DNA of 64,000 bases from Paenibacillus sp. LS1 (GTDB taxonomy: Bacteria; Bacillota; Bacilli; Paenibacillales; Paenibacillaceae): contig NZ_JAPDOE010000005.1 of the NCBI RefSeq assembly GCF_026013365.1, positions 232,088 to 296,087 on the forward strand, in the 5' to 3' direction. The position numbers were made by a program, and so were the translations under genes. The notes under the pieces are model-generated. The model did not search any database, was not told where the DNA came from, and was given only the letters and a program-made list of their open reading frames with translations. Shown in pieces: positions 52,704-60,357 of this stretch; position 1 is the stretch's first letter; each line of letters starts with the position of its first letter.

Positions 52704-53168
52704 TTACTTTCTTTTATCGTAATCCGTAACATGTACTAGTTCATACTCATAGGCTCTTTTAAACAAATCTTCAGCTGATATGCCTGTTGAGGAGATTTGT
52801 GCGACAATTCTCTTTGCCTCCAGATCGGTATGAGCATTTAGCTGCTCAGGGAGTTTAAACAATAACACGATGAAATTTCTTATTTTTGATTTGTACAGAG
52901 TCGTAACGTCAATACATTCCTCTATCGTATTATCGAATCCAGTCCAAATATCAGCGATGATAAAGGATGAATTATAGTCAAAGCTAATCGCTAGAAACTT
53001 TTGATCAGCGGAAAACGCTGAAGAGTCAGATGTTCTACAGAGGAAAGCTCTTTGGGCCAAAAGCATAATATCGTCTTTTGATAACGATGATAGTAATTGT
53101 GTTTTTTCAGAAGGCGGACCTGGTTTACTGAGCACTTGATAGATTTCATTCATATTTTGTAACGACAT
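52704..53168 (-). CDS. Hypothetical protein, 154 residues
   Basis: ATG at 53168 behind ATGGAGGAATC; a longer frame reaches 53204. Alpha/beta (SADQKFLAISFDYNSSFIIA; KIRNFIVLLFKLPEQLNAH). No family is recognised. Confidence 0.6.
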   Translation of the reverse strand: MSLQNMNEIYQVLSKPGPPSEKTQLLSSLSKDDIMLLAQRAFLCRTSDSSAFSADQKFLAISFDYNSSFIIADIWTGFDNTIEECIDVTTLYKSKIRNFIVLLFKLPEQLNAHTDLEAKRIVAQISSTGISAEDLFKRAYEYELVHVTDYDKRK

Positions 53169-53248
53169 GTTAGTGTGATTCCTCCATAAATTCAATGTGA
53201 ACACATTATAGCTGAGGTTTTAAAATTCGAGTAATGATCAACTGAGAT

Positions 53249-53527
53249 CTACTCCTGGTTAAATTGCTTTTGTAACAACTGAAAGTATTTATTCGGCTCA
53301 ATCATTTCATTTTTCTTCAGGTAAACTAAGAGTTTACGGTCAGACAGTAACTTAATTTCGGCCTTCTCTTCATCAGATAAAACTCTATTCTCAGAAATAG
53401 TAGTGATTAGGACCTCACGAAAATTTGCTTCTGTCCTACCTTTAATCTTTTTAGATTCACGATAAGATGATGTGAATTTGATAATGAGTAAGACAATAAC
53501 GATTGAGATGATGATCAAATTTAACAA
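53249..53527 (-). CDS. Single-TM protein, 92 residues
   Basis: TTG start at 53527 behind AAGGAGTG; the longer frame to 53617 runs through the promoter. One N-terminal membrane helix (LLNLIIISIVIVLLIIKFT), then a charged cytoplasmic domain. It is divergent to the coupling-protein operon and might be a transfer accessory protein; that is inference. Confidence 0.6.
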   Translation of the reverse strand: MLNLIIISIVIVLLIIKFTSSYRESKKIKGRTEANFREVLITTISENRVLSDEEKAEIKLLSDRKLLVYLKKNEMIEPNKYFQLLQKQFNQE

Positions 53528-53599
53528 ATCGGGAACACTCCTTATTTTTTTACTCGATCTCTGTACTTCCGAGTATCTTATAAAATTACGAGGCAAACG

Positions 53600-53670
53600 T
53601 CTAATTGCATACATCATATAACCGGAAGCACCGGAATGGACCCGTCATGGGTTCGTTCCGGTGCTTTTTT
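53600..53670 (+). promoter_or_regulatory. Class II attenuator leader of the coupling-protein gene
   Basis: Class II hairpin CCGG-AAGCA-CCGG (53622-53634). The terminator AAGCACCGGAA-GGACCC (from 53626) pairs with GGGTTCGTTCCGGTGCTT, ending near 53666, with a T7 tract. A -10-like TATAAC lies just upstream. Confidence 0.78.
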
Positions 53671-53732
53671 TAGCACATTTTACAAGGCTATGTCCAGACT
53701 AACCCAACACATTGAAGAGAGGAGAGATTCAT

Positions 53733-56684
53733 TTGGCAAATGCTGCAGAAGATGAGATCCCAGCAACCAAGGAAATGCCCATCATGGAAGCATACTCACG
53801 CAAGCTATGGGTGAATGTCCGTGAAAAGATATTTGAATACTATCGGTCTTATTTCCACACGTTTCTAGTGAGCATCCTGATGGTTGTCAACGTGGTTACA
53901 GCTTACTCTGCATTCATTATCTATTTATCACAGTGGAAACATGATAGTGGAAATTTTATGAGTGTGCTGGATATTTTCTTTCAGGAGCCACCCATGTTTC
54001 TGGCTCAAGTACTGATTTTCCCATTTATTCAATTGGATGAAAATATGAGACTCTGGTGCATCTTCTTCCTTAACCTGCCGGTATTTACATGGTTGTATTC
54101 TTCCGTTGTTCAACCAATCAAACGGGGGCATAAAAAATATCTGGATTGGAGGGGGAAGCGAGGCAGAATTGTTTCCGCAGCACTGAATGGTAGCGCACTA
54201 GCAATTCACTATTGTGCTATATTCGCCTGGTACGTGGAACATTATCTGTTTGACTTCTTTAGCCAGATCAAGTCTGACCAGGACTACTTAATCGTTCATT
54301 CCATGACTAGCTTTGGTTATATTTTAATGGCTATTCCAGTTCTGATCTGCCTAAACGGGTTGTATCTAATTATGAAAGAATTCCACATGAACGAAGATTT
54401 ACGGACGATGTTCTTTAGCTGGGAGTTTGGACTTCTCGCTCGACATGCATTCAGTCTTAAATCTGATAGCTCCGATGTAATCGTCGGATGGGAAGAAAAG
54501 ACCAATAAACCTATCGTTCTCTCCGAAAAGTCACGCTTTTTACATGAATTAATTATAGGAGCTACAGGAACGGGAAAAACCTCAACAACCATTCTCACGA
54601 GAATTGTTCAAGATCTTGTAAGGATTGCCAGAGGGAAGAGATTGGGGATCTGTGTCCTTGAACCTAAAGGTGACTTGATTGATGATGTGTTGGTTTTGTG
54701 CAAAAAATTGGGTATACCGAAAAGTAAGATTCGAATCATCGATCCAACTAAAGCGGATCGCAGCATAAAGTTTAATCCGTTTGTTGGACCGATGGATACA
54801 GCGGCAGCAACCTTCCGTGGTGTTCTTGATGCGCTCGCAGGAGATCAAGATGACTTCTTTAAAGGGCAGCAATCGGAGACATCAGCCTTGTATACTATGT
54901 TGGGAAAAATCAGACATGGAAACTCCTTTTCCATCTTGCATATGCAAAAAATGTATGGTGACGCAAGGTACCTTGCTGATATGACGGAAGAGGTACGTAC
55001 CTGGTTGAAGAAGACTTACGAGAACCCTGTCCTAACCGAGGAAGATCGGTTGCAATTAGACCGGTATGAGCGGATTTGTTCTTACTTTGAGAATGACATC
55101 TTGGACTATAAAACGTATCGAGACAAAGAACAGAAAACACAGCCGGTCCTTTTTCCAGATGGACACCAGTATGAAGGGAAACAAGTCGTAGAAAATAAAA
55201 AGGATAAATTCGTTGCTGGAGCTAAGAAATACATCAATGATATCTGTACGAATGCGCTACTCTCTTCCCTAATGGTAGCTGAAGAAGGGGATGAAGTGCT
55301 CGATATCGATCAATTCTTAGCTGAGGGGGGCGTACTCCTGGTCAATACTGCCCTGGGGGAACTAGAAGAATTAAGTCTAAGTTTCGGACAGTTCTTCATT
55401 CGTCAGTTCCAATCCAGTGTTTTTAGAAGACCGAAGGAAAATCGATTCCCGATATTCTTTGATATCGATGAGTTCCCACTGTTCATCAATGAGGCGTTCC
55501 AGCGTTTCTTGACCGTTGGACGATCCTATATGGTAGGTACATTAATCGCGATCCAATCATTAGGGCAACTGGAATCGGTTGTTCGTGGTTACGATAAAAT
55601 TATTATGTCCAATGCTTCAAACAAGACTGTTTTTGGGCGTGGTGAAGTCAGCGATAATGAATGGTTAAGTAAACAATTTGGTGAAGAACCTGTCGTTGAA
55701 GAAAGCATGAATGAGTCACTCTCTCCAGCTAGCCAACCGAATCCTTCTACGGGATATCGGTACAACACGTCCAGAAAGGAGATGCCGAGGTTCACGCCAA
55801 CTCAAATAATGGAACAGAAATTTAAAGGTTTTATTGTACAAATAGTTGGCCAAAATGAGGCTTTTGAAAGACCTGTACAAGCCTACGGAAAATTCATTAA
55901 TGAAACCAAATTCATCAAGCGTTTTGTGAAAATAGGGCAAGCCGAGTTGCAAACGGTGACTCATAAACCGATTCAAAACCCGCTTCAGTGGGTGAAAAAT
56001 CTAGTCATCAGTATGGAAGAGAAGAAGGATGCACTTGAGGCAATTACTAGAGAAAAAACCGAGGAAAACGCCGTACAAACAGCACCTGAAGAAGGAAATC
56101 CGATTGAAGAAAATGCTGCAACAGCTGGGGAGGAAGTGCCAAACAACAGTGAGGCATTCCTAAGTCAACGTCCTGGCTTGCCGGTGCGTAATGATTATGG
56201 AGAAGAAAACCAGGAACCGACAATCTCAGTAGACTCACCTGAAATTATGATAACTTGGCCAGAGATGCATGAGCCAGCCCATGCATCTCAACAAGAAGAG
56301 TCGGATTTCTTTTTCTATGCAGATCCCAATCCTGAAGCTAATCCAGAGCCAGAGAATGCAAGTGGAAATACCGAGGTATATTCTGAGCCAAATGCTGAGG
56401 TTAAAGCAGAGGTCCAAAATTTCATTCGCAAGGTAGGTAATGAAAAAAGTGAACCTCCAGCAAGGTCCGATGATAATTCTCAAGGATTGCAAGCAGCAAG
56501 CCAAAAAACCTTAACCATCCTTGATTTAATTGCATCAGATGCCACACCTAGTAAAACGGAGATTCTGGAATCCTCACATGATGATAGCATGCCAGAAACT
56601 GAATCGTTCTCAGATGTTCAACCCAATTTCGATGATGGAATTCAGAAAAGAGTGCCTGTAATGATTGCAGAAGATGATCTCTAA
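53733..56684 (+). CDS. Type IV coupling protein (TraG/VirD4 family)
   Basis: 983 residues from TTG 53733 behind GAGAGGAGAG. Four membrane helices lie in the first 220 residues, then Walker A ELIIGATGTGKTSTT (about 275) and Walker B FPIFFDIDEFPLFINEAF (about 580), with RSYMVGTLIAIQSLGQLE as the following motif. The C-terminal 220 residues are acidic, low-complexity and Pro/Glu-rich (NPEANPEPENASGNTEVYSE), longer than usual. It should dock DNA-relaxase complexes to a conjugation channel. No other channel genes are in the window. Confidence 0.88.
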   Translation: MANAAEDEIPATKEMPIMEAYSRKLWVNVREKIFEYYRSYFHTFLVSILMVVNVVTAYSAFIIYLSQWKHDSGNFMSVLDIFFQEPPMFLAQVLIFPFIQLDENMRLWCIFFLNLPVFTWLYSSVVQPIKRGHKKYLDWRGKRGRIVSAALNGSALAIHYCAIFAWYVEHYLFDFFSQIKSDQDYLIVHSMTSFGYILMAIPVLICLNGLYLIMKEFHMNEDLRTMFFSWEFGLLARHAFSLKSDSSDVIVGWEEKTNKPIVLSEKSRFLHELIIGATGTGKTSTTILTRIVQDLVRIARGKRLGICVLEPKGDLIDDVLVLCKKLGIPKSKIRIIDPTKADRSIKFNPFVGPMDTAAATFRGVLDALAGDQDDFFKGQQSETSALYTMLGKIRHGNSFSILHMQKMYGDARYLADMTEEVRTWLKKTYENPVLTEEDRLQLDRYERICSYFENDILDYKTYRDKEQKTQPVLFPDGHQYEGKQVVENKKDKFVAGAKKYINDICTNALLSSLMVAEEGDEVLDIDQFLAEGGVLLVNTALGELEELSLSFGQFFIRQFQSSVFRRPKENRFPIFFDIDEFPLFINEAFQRFLTVGRSYMVGTLIAIQSLGQLESVVRGYDKIIMSNASNKTVFGRGEVSDNEWLSKQFGEEPVVEESMNESLSPASQPNPSTGYRYNTSRKEMPRFTPTQIMEQKFKGFIVQIVGQNEAFERPVQAYGKFINETKFIKRFVKIGQAELQTVTHKPIQNPLQWVKNLVISMEEKKDALEAITREKTEENAVQTAPEEGNPIEENAATAGEEVPNNSEAFLSQRPGLPVRNDYGEENQEPTISVDSPEIMITWPEMHEPAHASQQEESDFFFYADPNPEANPEPENASGNTEVYSEPNAEVKAEVQNFIRKVGNEKSEPPARSDDNSQGLQAASQKTLTILDLIASDATPSKTEILESSHDDSMPETESFSDVQPNFDDGIQKRVPVMIAEDDL

Positions 56685-56865
56685 AATGTAATTATCACCG
56701 CAGTAGTTTTAGTATGTTGAAAATAAGGTGGGGCATCTCTAACTCATAGGATTATCTGTATGATGAGATGTTTCTCTTATGTTCAATCACCTAATAGAAA
56801 AGAGGAGAACCCACTGTGCCAAACAAAAGGAATAAATAACGATTAATAACTGAAGCAGCGATGAT
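56685..56865 (+). other. Short gene-free interval
   Basis: No terminator of good quality and no gene are visible between the coupling-protein gene and the next promoter. A short frame at 56816 (GTGCCAAACAAAAGGAATAA) behind AAAGAGGAG would give only five residues. Confidence 0.4.
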
Positions 56866-56972
56866 TTGACAACTGCCCGGTAACTTAATACTATAGGGTA
56901 ATCATATAGGAACTACAAAGAGGAAGCACCTCTAAGGCACAGGGAATACCTGTCCTTAGAGGTGCTTATTTT
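56866..56972 (+). promoter_or_regulatory. Promoter and class II attenuator leader of the S1-protein operon
   Basis: A consensus promoter TTGACA (56866-56871), 17 bp, TACTAT (56889-56894). Class II hairpin AGAGG-AAGCA-CCTCT (56919-56933). The terminator AAGCACCTCTAAGG (56924-56937) pairs with CCTTAGAGGTGCTT (56954-56967), followed by ATTTTTG, with an inner ACAGG/CCTGT stem. Confidence 0.85.
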
Positions 56973-57012
56973 TGTTTTTTCACTTAAATAAAGAAAAGAA
57001 GGTGCCTGAATC

Positions 57013-57936
57013 ATGTCCACACTTACAGAAGAACAAAACACACCAAAGGCAGAAGTATGGAGAGAACTTCGTACTTCCAGAACTCGCACGCGAGTTCTCT
57101 TTGCTCAAGTAGTCGGTTTAGAGGATCTGTCCCTAGCAGGTCAATCCATGAAGTGTCTTAAACTGGACTACAAAGGTATTTACGGATACATGCCTAGCAA
57201 CAAGATTGATAATTACGAGTTTAAAAACTTGCAGCATCTGATGGGCAGTAATTTTGAATTTGTGGTGGATGAAGTCATCACGCCAAGGCAGCATAATGAG
57301 GCTGAACCTCAAGAAGAAGTAGAAGTTGAGTACTTCTTGGCCAACCGTATTAAAGCACTCGAAGTTATGAGTGAACTATTCTGGAAACAAGTTGAAGTTG
57401 ATCAGAGATATACTGCTTTTATTAAAGGTATTGATTCTTTTCGGCTTTATTTGTTGGTTGAGGGTGTTGAAATTGTCTTAGACCGTACTGAAGTTGATTA
57501 CAACCTGTATGACGACTTACGTACAGTATTTGAAATCGGTCAGACCATTGACGTGAAGGTCATGAAAGTTGAAAAGCCAACGGAGGACAATCCTAAAGGC
57601 GATGTATCCGTTAGTGCCAAGGTATTGATGGAAGACCCGTGGCGCTTCATCAAAGATTTCAAAGAACGTGGTACGTACCTAGGTACGTTACAAAGAATAC
57701 ACCCTGAATTCGGGATGTTTGTTGAATTGAAACCTGGACTCACCGTCAAGTGCAATGTTCCTGCAGGAGCAAGTCGTCGGCCATTCAAACGTGGTGATGA
57801 AATCAACGTAAAAATCCGTCATATTGATCATGTAAACCACAAGATACTTGGAACAGCGATTAATCTAAACAATTCAATTGGGGCAAATAACAAAAATCTT
57901 TCGAGGTCCGGACTTCGCTGGTCCGCTAAATACTAA
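57013..57936 (+). CDS. S1-domain RNA-binding protein
   Basis: 307 residues; AAGAAGGTGCC precedes the ATG. The C-terminal 75 residues form an S1 (OB-fold) domain: GTYLGTLQRIHPEFGMFVEL, then FKRGDEINVKIRHIDHVNHK and ILGTAINL. An earlier segment (YTAFIKGIDSFRLYLLVEGV ... VFEIGQTIDVKVMKVEKPTE) looks like a second, divergent S1-like unit, and the N-part a third (TRVLFAQVVGLEDLSL). It is therefore a multi-S1 RNA-binding protein, and a candidate trans-factor for the plasmid's own leader RNAs. It is itself behind a class II leader, in an operon with the Replic_Relax gene. Confidence 0.75.
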   Translation: MSTLTEEQNTPKAEVWRELRTSRTRTRVLFAQVVGLEDLSLAGQSMKCLKLDYKGIYGYMPSNKIDNYEFKNLQHLMGSNFEFVVDEVITPRQHNEAEPQEEVEVEYFLANRIKALEVMSELFWKQVEVDQRYTAFIKGIDSFRLYLLVEGVEIVLDRTEVDYNLYDDLRTVFEIGQTIDVKVMKVEKPTEDNPKGDVSVSAKVLMEDPWRFIKDFKERGTYLGTLQRIHPEFGMFVELKPGLTVKCNVPAGASRRPFKRGDEINVKIRHIDHVNHKILGTAINLNNSIGANNKNLSRSGLRWSAKY

Positions 57937-57941
57937 ATATA

Positions 57942-59075
57942 ATGGGAAAAGGAATACTCGAATTCCCCGAAGGAAAACAAGGGGCAGCAGAGCGTACTTC
58001 CACGCTGTCCCTTGTACCTCCACCGGCTACAAAGAATCCTTATGGTGAATCGTTGTGCCCCAACGACATCATGGATTTCCTTCTACCCAACGGAGAACTC
58101 TTCGGATTATATTCAGATCCCTATGCTACGTTAAGGTATCATAAGCCAGGGGAAGGATTGAGAAACGGCAGGTTCTGGTTGGAAGAACGTGTTGATGACG
58201 GCACGTTTACAGAACGAGAGATCCGATTACTTGAATTCCTTACAACGGTGCGGGTAGCTACTCGCAATCAGATCCGTAAAGCGGTTTTCAAAGTCTCCGA
58301 TGATGAAGTGGTTGTCAAAGAGTTTTTGCGAAAGTGCCGTAGGAAAGGTATATTATGTGCCTTTTCATGGGTGAGCCCGCTGAAATCTGATCGGAAAAAG
58401 CCGTTGGTTTACGCTTTGACGAGAATTGCCGTTTCAGCAGCTCAGTATGTTTTGAAACGTAACATCCATGATGATTTTTGGTTCCAACCGATCGAAATTC
58501 AACCAGGTCGTGGTCCAGAAATGGGTCCACTATTTCAGGACCTAATTTCAGCTGAGTTGTATGCCGAATTAACTCATATTGATCGTTTAATAACCTGGCA
58601 AAGATCACCTTTGCTACGACTCCAGAATGGTCATATTCATCATCCTACTGCAACGTTCGAAGTCATTAAAGATGCCAATGAAATCAAGCTATTTTGGCTA
58701 GAAACAATACGTGTTGGACAGGACTGGGTAAGTAAGACCCGTAACAGATTTCAGAAAATCAAAATTGCCTATGATAATGTAAGTGATTATCAAAAGCCAC
58801 TACGAATTATCATTGTTGCGGACGGGGATTCTCGTATTTCCTTTCTAGAGGAGCTGGCGAAGCAATATATGCCTGATGTCGAGGTACGCTTTACAACAGA
58901 TGAACGGATCATCGCGGGTCTAGGTAAGGATACATTTTTGAACTGGGACCAAGAAAAAGGCGAACCCATTGCCAAACGCATTAGTTTTCTCCAACCAGGT
59001 GCTCCGGGAATGACGGCTTCAGAGTATCGCTCAGCGCAATTTGATGAAGATGATGATGAAGAGTATGATGAATAA
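57942..59075 (+). CDS. Second Replic_Relax family protein
   Basis: 377 residues, starting 5 nt after the S1 gene with no clear ribosome site, so coupled. A winged-helix region (FTEREIRLLEFLTTVRVATR ... VVKEFLRKCRRKGILCAFSW, about 85-145) precedes a Replic_Relax-like body with LISAELYAELTHIDRLITW, IKLFWLETIRVGQDWVSKTR and FQKIKIAYDNVSDYQKP, where the usual ElD-x-gTE and K-x-x-Y are present only partly. The C-terminus is acidic (DEDDDEEYDE). It probably acts in plasmid replication or transfer like the protein at 3862. Confidence 0.65.
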   Translation: MGKGILEFPEGKQGAAERTSTLSLVPPPATKNPYGESLCPNDIMDFLLPNGELFGLYSDPYATLRYHKPGEGLRNGRFWLEERVDDGTFTEREIRLLEFLTTVRVATRNQIRKAVFKVSDDEVVVKEFLRKCRRKGILCAFSWVSPLKSDRKKPLVYALTRIAVSAAQYVLKRNIHDDFWFQPIEIQPGRGPEMGPLFQDLISAELYAELTHIDRLITWQRSPLLRLQNGHIHHPTATFEVIKDANEIKLFWLETIRVGQDWVSKTRNRFQKIKIAYDNVSDYQKPLRIIIVADGDSRISFLEELAKQYMPDVEVRFTTDERIIAGLGKDTFLNWDQEKGEPIAKRISFLQPGAPGMTASEYRSAQFDEDDDEEYDE

Positions 59076-59111
59076 GGGGCCCTTCTCAGTATTGCGACTG
59101 CACTGCTTAAA

Positions 59112-59155
59112 CTAAGAACTAGGAAGAACAACTCCTGGTTCTTAGATTTCTTTTC
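59112..59155 (+). terminator. Intrinsic terminator
   Basis: CTAAGAACTAGGA (59112-59124) pairs with TCCTGGTTCTTAG (59133-59145), then a T-rich tail. Confidence 0.88.
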
Positions 59156-59191
59156 TCATGAGTGTCTGGTATGAAAGGGGAATGAGAACGG

Positions 59192-59398
59192 ATGAACGAT
59201 CAAAATTATCAAATGTACAGAATTCAACCCGGTGACAAATGGAGATTTGTAGAATTTACAAATGAACCAGTTACTATTAGTGATAATGAATATTCTTTCA
59301 ATTCTTTCGTAAATTCGGGGAATTTCATAATACATGAAGTAGTTGCTATGAAACAAAAGTATAGTGTACTCTACCACGTTTGGTATGAGGAAAAATAG
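59192..59398 (+). CDS. Small hypothetical protein, 68 residues
   Basis: ATG behind AAAGGGGAATGAG. Beta-rich (KWRFVEFTNEPVTISDNEYS). No family. A monocistronic gene between two terminators. Confidence 0.55.
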   Translation: MNDQNYQMYRIQPGDKWRFVEFTNEPVTISDNEYSFNSFVNSGNFIIHEVVAMKQKYSVLYHVWYEEK

Positions 59399-59439
59399 TC
59401 TATCTGAAGCCCATTACATAATTTACCCGCCAGGAAAAG

Positions 59440-59575
59440 AATGATATAGTTATAGTAAATTATGAGAATAAATGAACTACTTCCTGCCACGCGGCAATAG
59501 GAAGATTAACATTCACTAGCATGCAGCTTAACCCAATTCTTGATGGTTAAGTTTGTGTTCTAGTGTTTTTTTTAT
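59440..59575 (+). promoter_or_regulatory. Class I attenuator leader of the NYN gene
   Basis: -10-like TATAGT near 59450. Class I hairpin CTTCC/GGAAG (59480-59484, 59500-59504), T85 either unpaired or paired with A99, GCC/GGC, loop ACGC. The terminator CACTAG (59514-59519) pairs with CTAGTG (59560-59565) plus T8, with an inner CTTAACC/GGTTAAG hairpin. Confidence 0.75.
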
Positions 59576-59595
59576 TTAAAAAATAGAGGGGTGTA

Positions 59596-60141
59596 ATGAT
59601 GATTAAAGCAGCAATACTAGTCGATGAGAATAATTTAGTATCACAACTTAAGATGATGGGTATCCAAGGATTACATCCATGGGGATCTATCAGAGAAGTC
59701 ATGAAAGAATTATTAGAAAGAGAATATGGACCTACAGAAGTCGTATGCCACTTTTACGGAGCAGCTGCACCATTAAACAAAAACATCAACGAGCACTACA
59801 ATAGAAAAAGATTCTTTCAAGCACTGAGGAAAGATAATATTATCGTTCACGAAGGGCGATGTATAAGTAATAATTCTAAATGGGAAGAGAAAGGAATCGA
59901 CGTCATGATTGGATTGGATGTCGTTGAGCTCAGTAGAACCCAAAATATCATATTTTTATTTTCTGGAGATTCTGATTTAGCACCGGCTGTTGAGCGAGTG
60001 AAAAGGCCTTGTAAGGTTGTCTCGGTGATAAGCAATCAATTATCATCCAGATGGATCAAGAAAGTCTCTGATAGTGTGTTGCCCTTAGAGGCGTTAATGG
60101 CAATCATCGACAAGTCCCATATTAGATATATTGATAAATAG
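59596..60141 (+). CDS. NYN-domain (PIN-like) putative ribonuclease
   Basis: 181 residues; AGAGGGGTG precedes ATGATG. The NYN acidic residues are visible: AAILVDENNL (D about 9), WEEKGIDVMIGLDVVEL (about 95-111), IIFLFSGDSDLAPAVERV (about 118-135). This matches LabA-like NYN nucleases, which cut RNA with a metal ion. It is alone, behind a class I leader; it could process plasmid RNAs. Confidence 0.82.
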   Translation: MMIKAAILVDENNLVSQLKMMGIQGLHPWGSIREVMKELLEREYGPTEVVCHFYGAAAPLNKNINEHYNRKRFFQALRKDNIIVHEGRCISNNSKWEEKGIDVMIGLDVVELSRTQNIIFLFSGDSDLAPAVERVKRPCKVVSVISNQLSSRWIKKVSDSVLPLEALMAIIDKSHIRYIDK

Positions 60142-60172
60142 AAGTGCACATGTTGCACTTCTTATTTTTCAA
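60141..60172 (+). terminator. Intrinsic terminator after NYN
   Basis: GAAGTGCA (60141-60148) pairs with TGCACTTC (60154-60161), followed by TTATTTTT. It overlaps the stop codon. Confidence 0.85.
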
Positions 60173-60174
60173 TA

Positions 60175-60335
60175 ACTATGGTAAAATGAAAGATATATTA
60201 TTGGTTTACAAAGAATCTTGCCAAGCGGCTAAAGATTAAGTTTTGCGCTAAGAATGGCCATTTATGGTATTAACTTTCCTGAATTGGGTTTGTTGATGCT
60301 GTAAATGGCCCTTTTTGGCTTTTTTCACAACCCAT
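60175..60335 (+). promoter_or_regulatory. Class I attenuator leader of the primase gene
   Basis: Extended -10 TGGTAAAAT near 60178-60186. Class I hairpin AATCT/AGATT (60214-60218, 60233-60237), unpaired T, GCC/GGC, loop AAGC. The terminator GGCCATTTA (60256-60264) pairs with TAAATGGCC (60302-60310) plus T5, extended by GGTATTAAC/GTTGATGCT. The element TTCACAACCCA lies at 60324-60334. Confidence 0.8.
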
Positions 60336-60357
60336 ATTACTACACGGAGGAAAAAGT

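Noticed and set aside
56889..56898. T7-like promoter (TATAGGG)
   Set aside because: It is simply the -10 box of a sigma-A promoter with a perfect TTGACA and 17-bp spacer.
57942..59075. MOB-type relaxase
   Set aside because: No HUH histidine triad or catalytic tyrosine pattern was found; the winged-helix plus E/D core fits Replic_Relax better.
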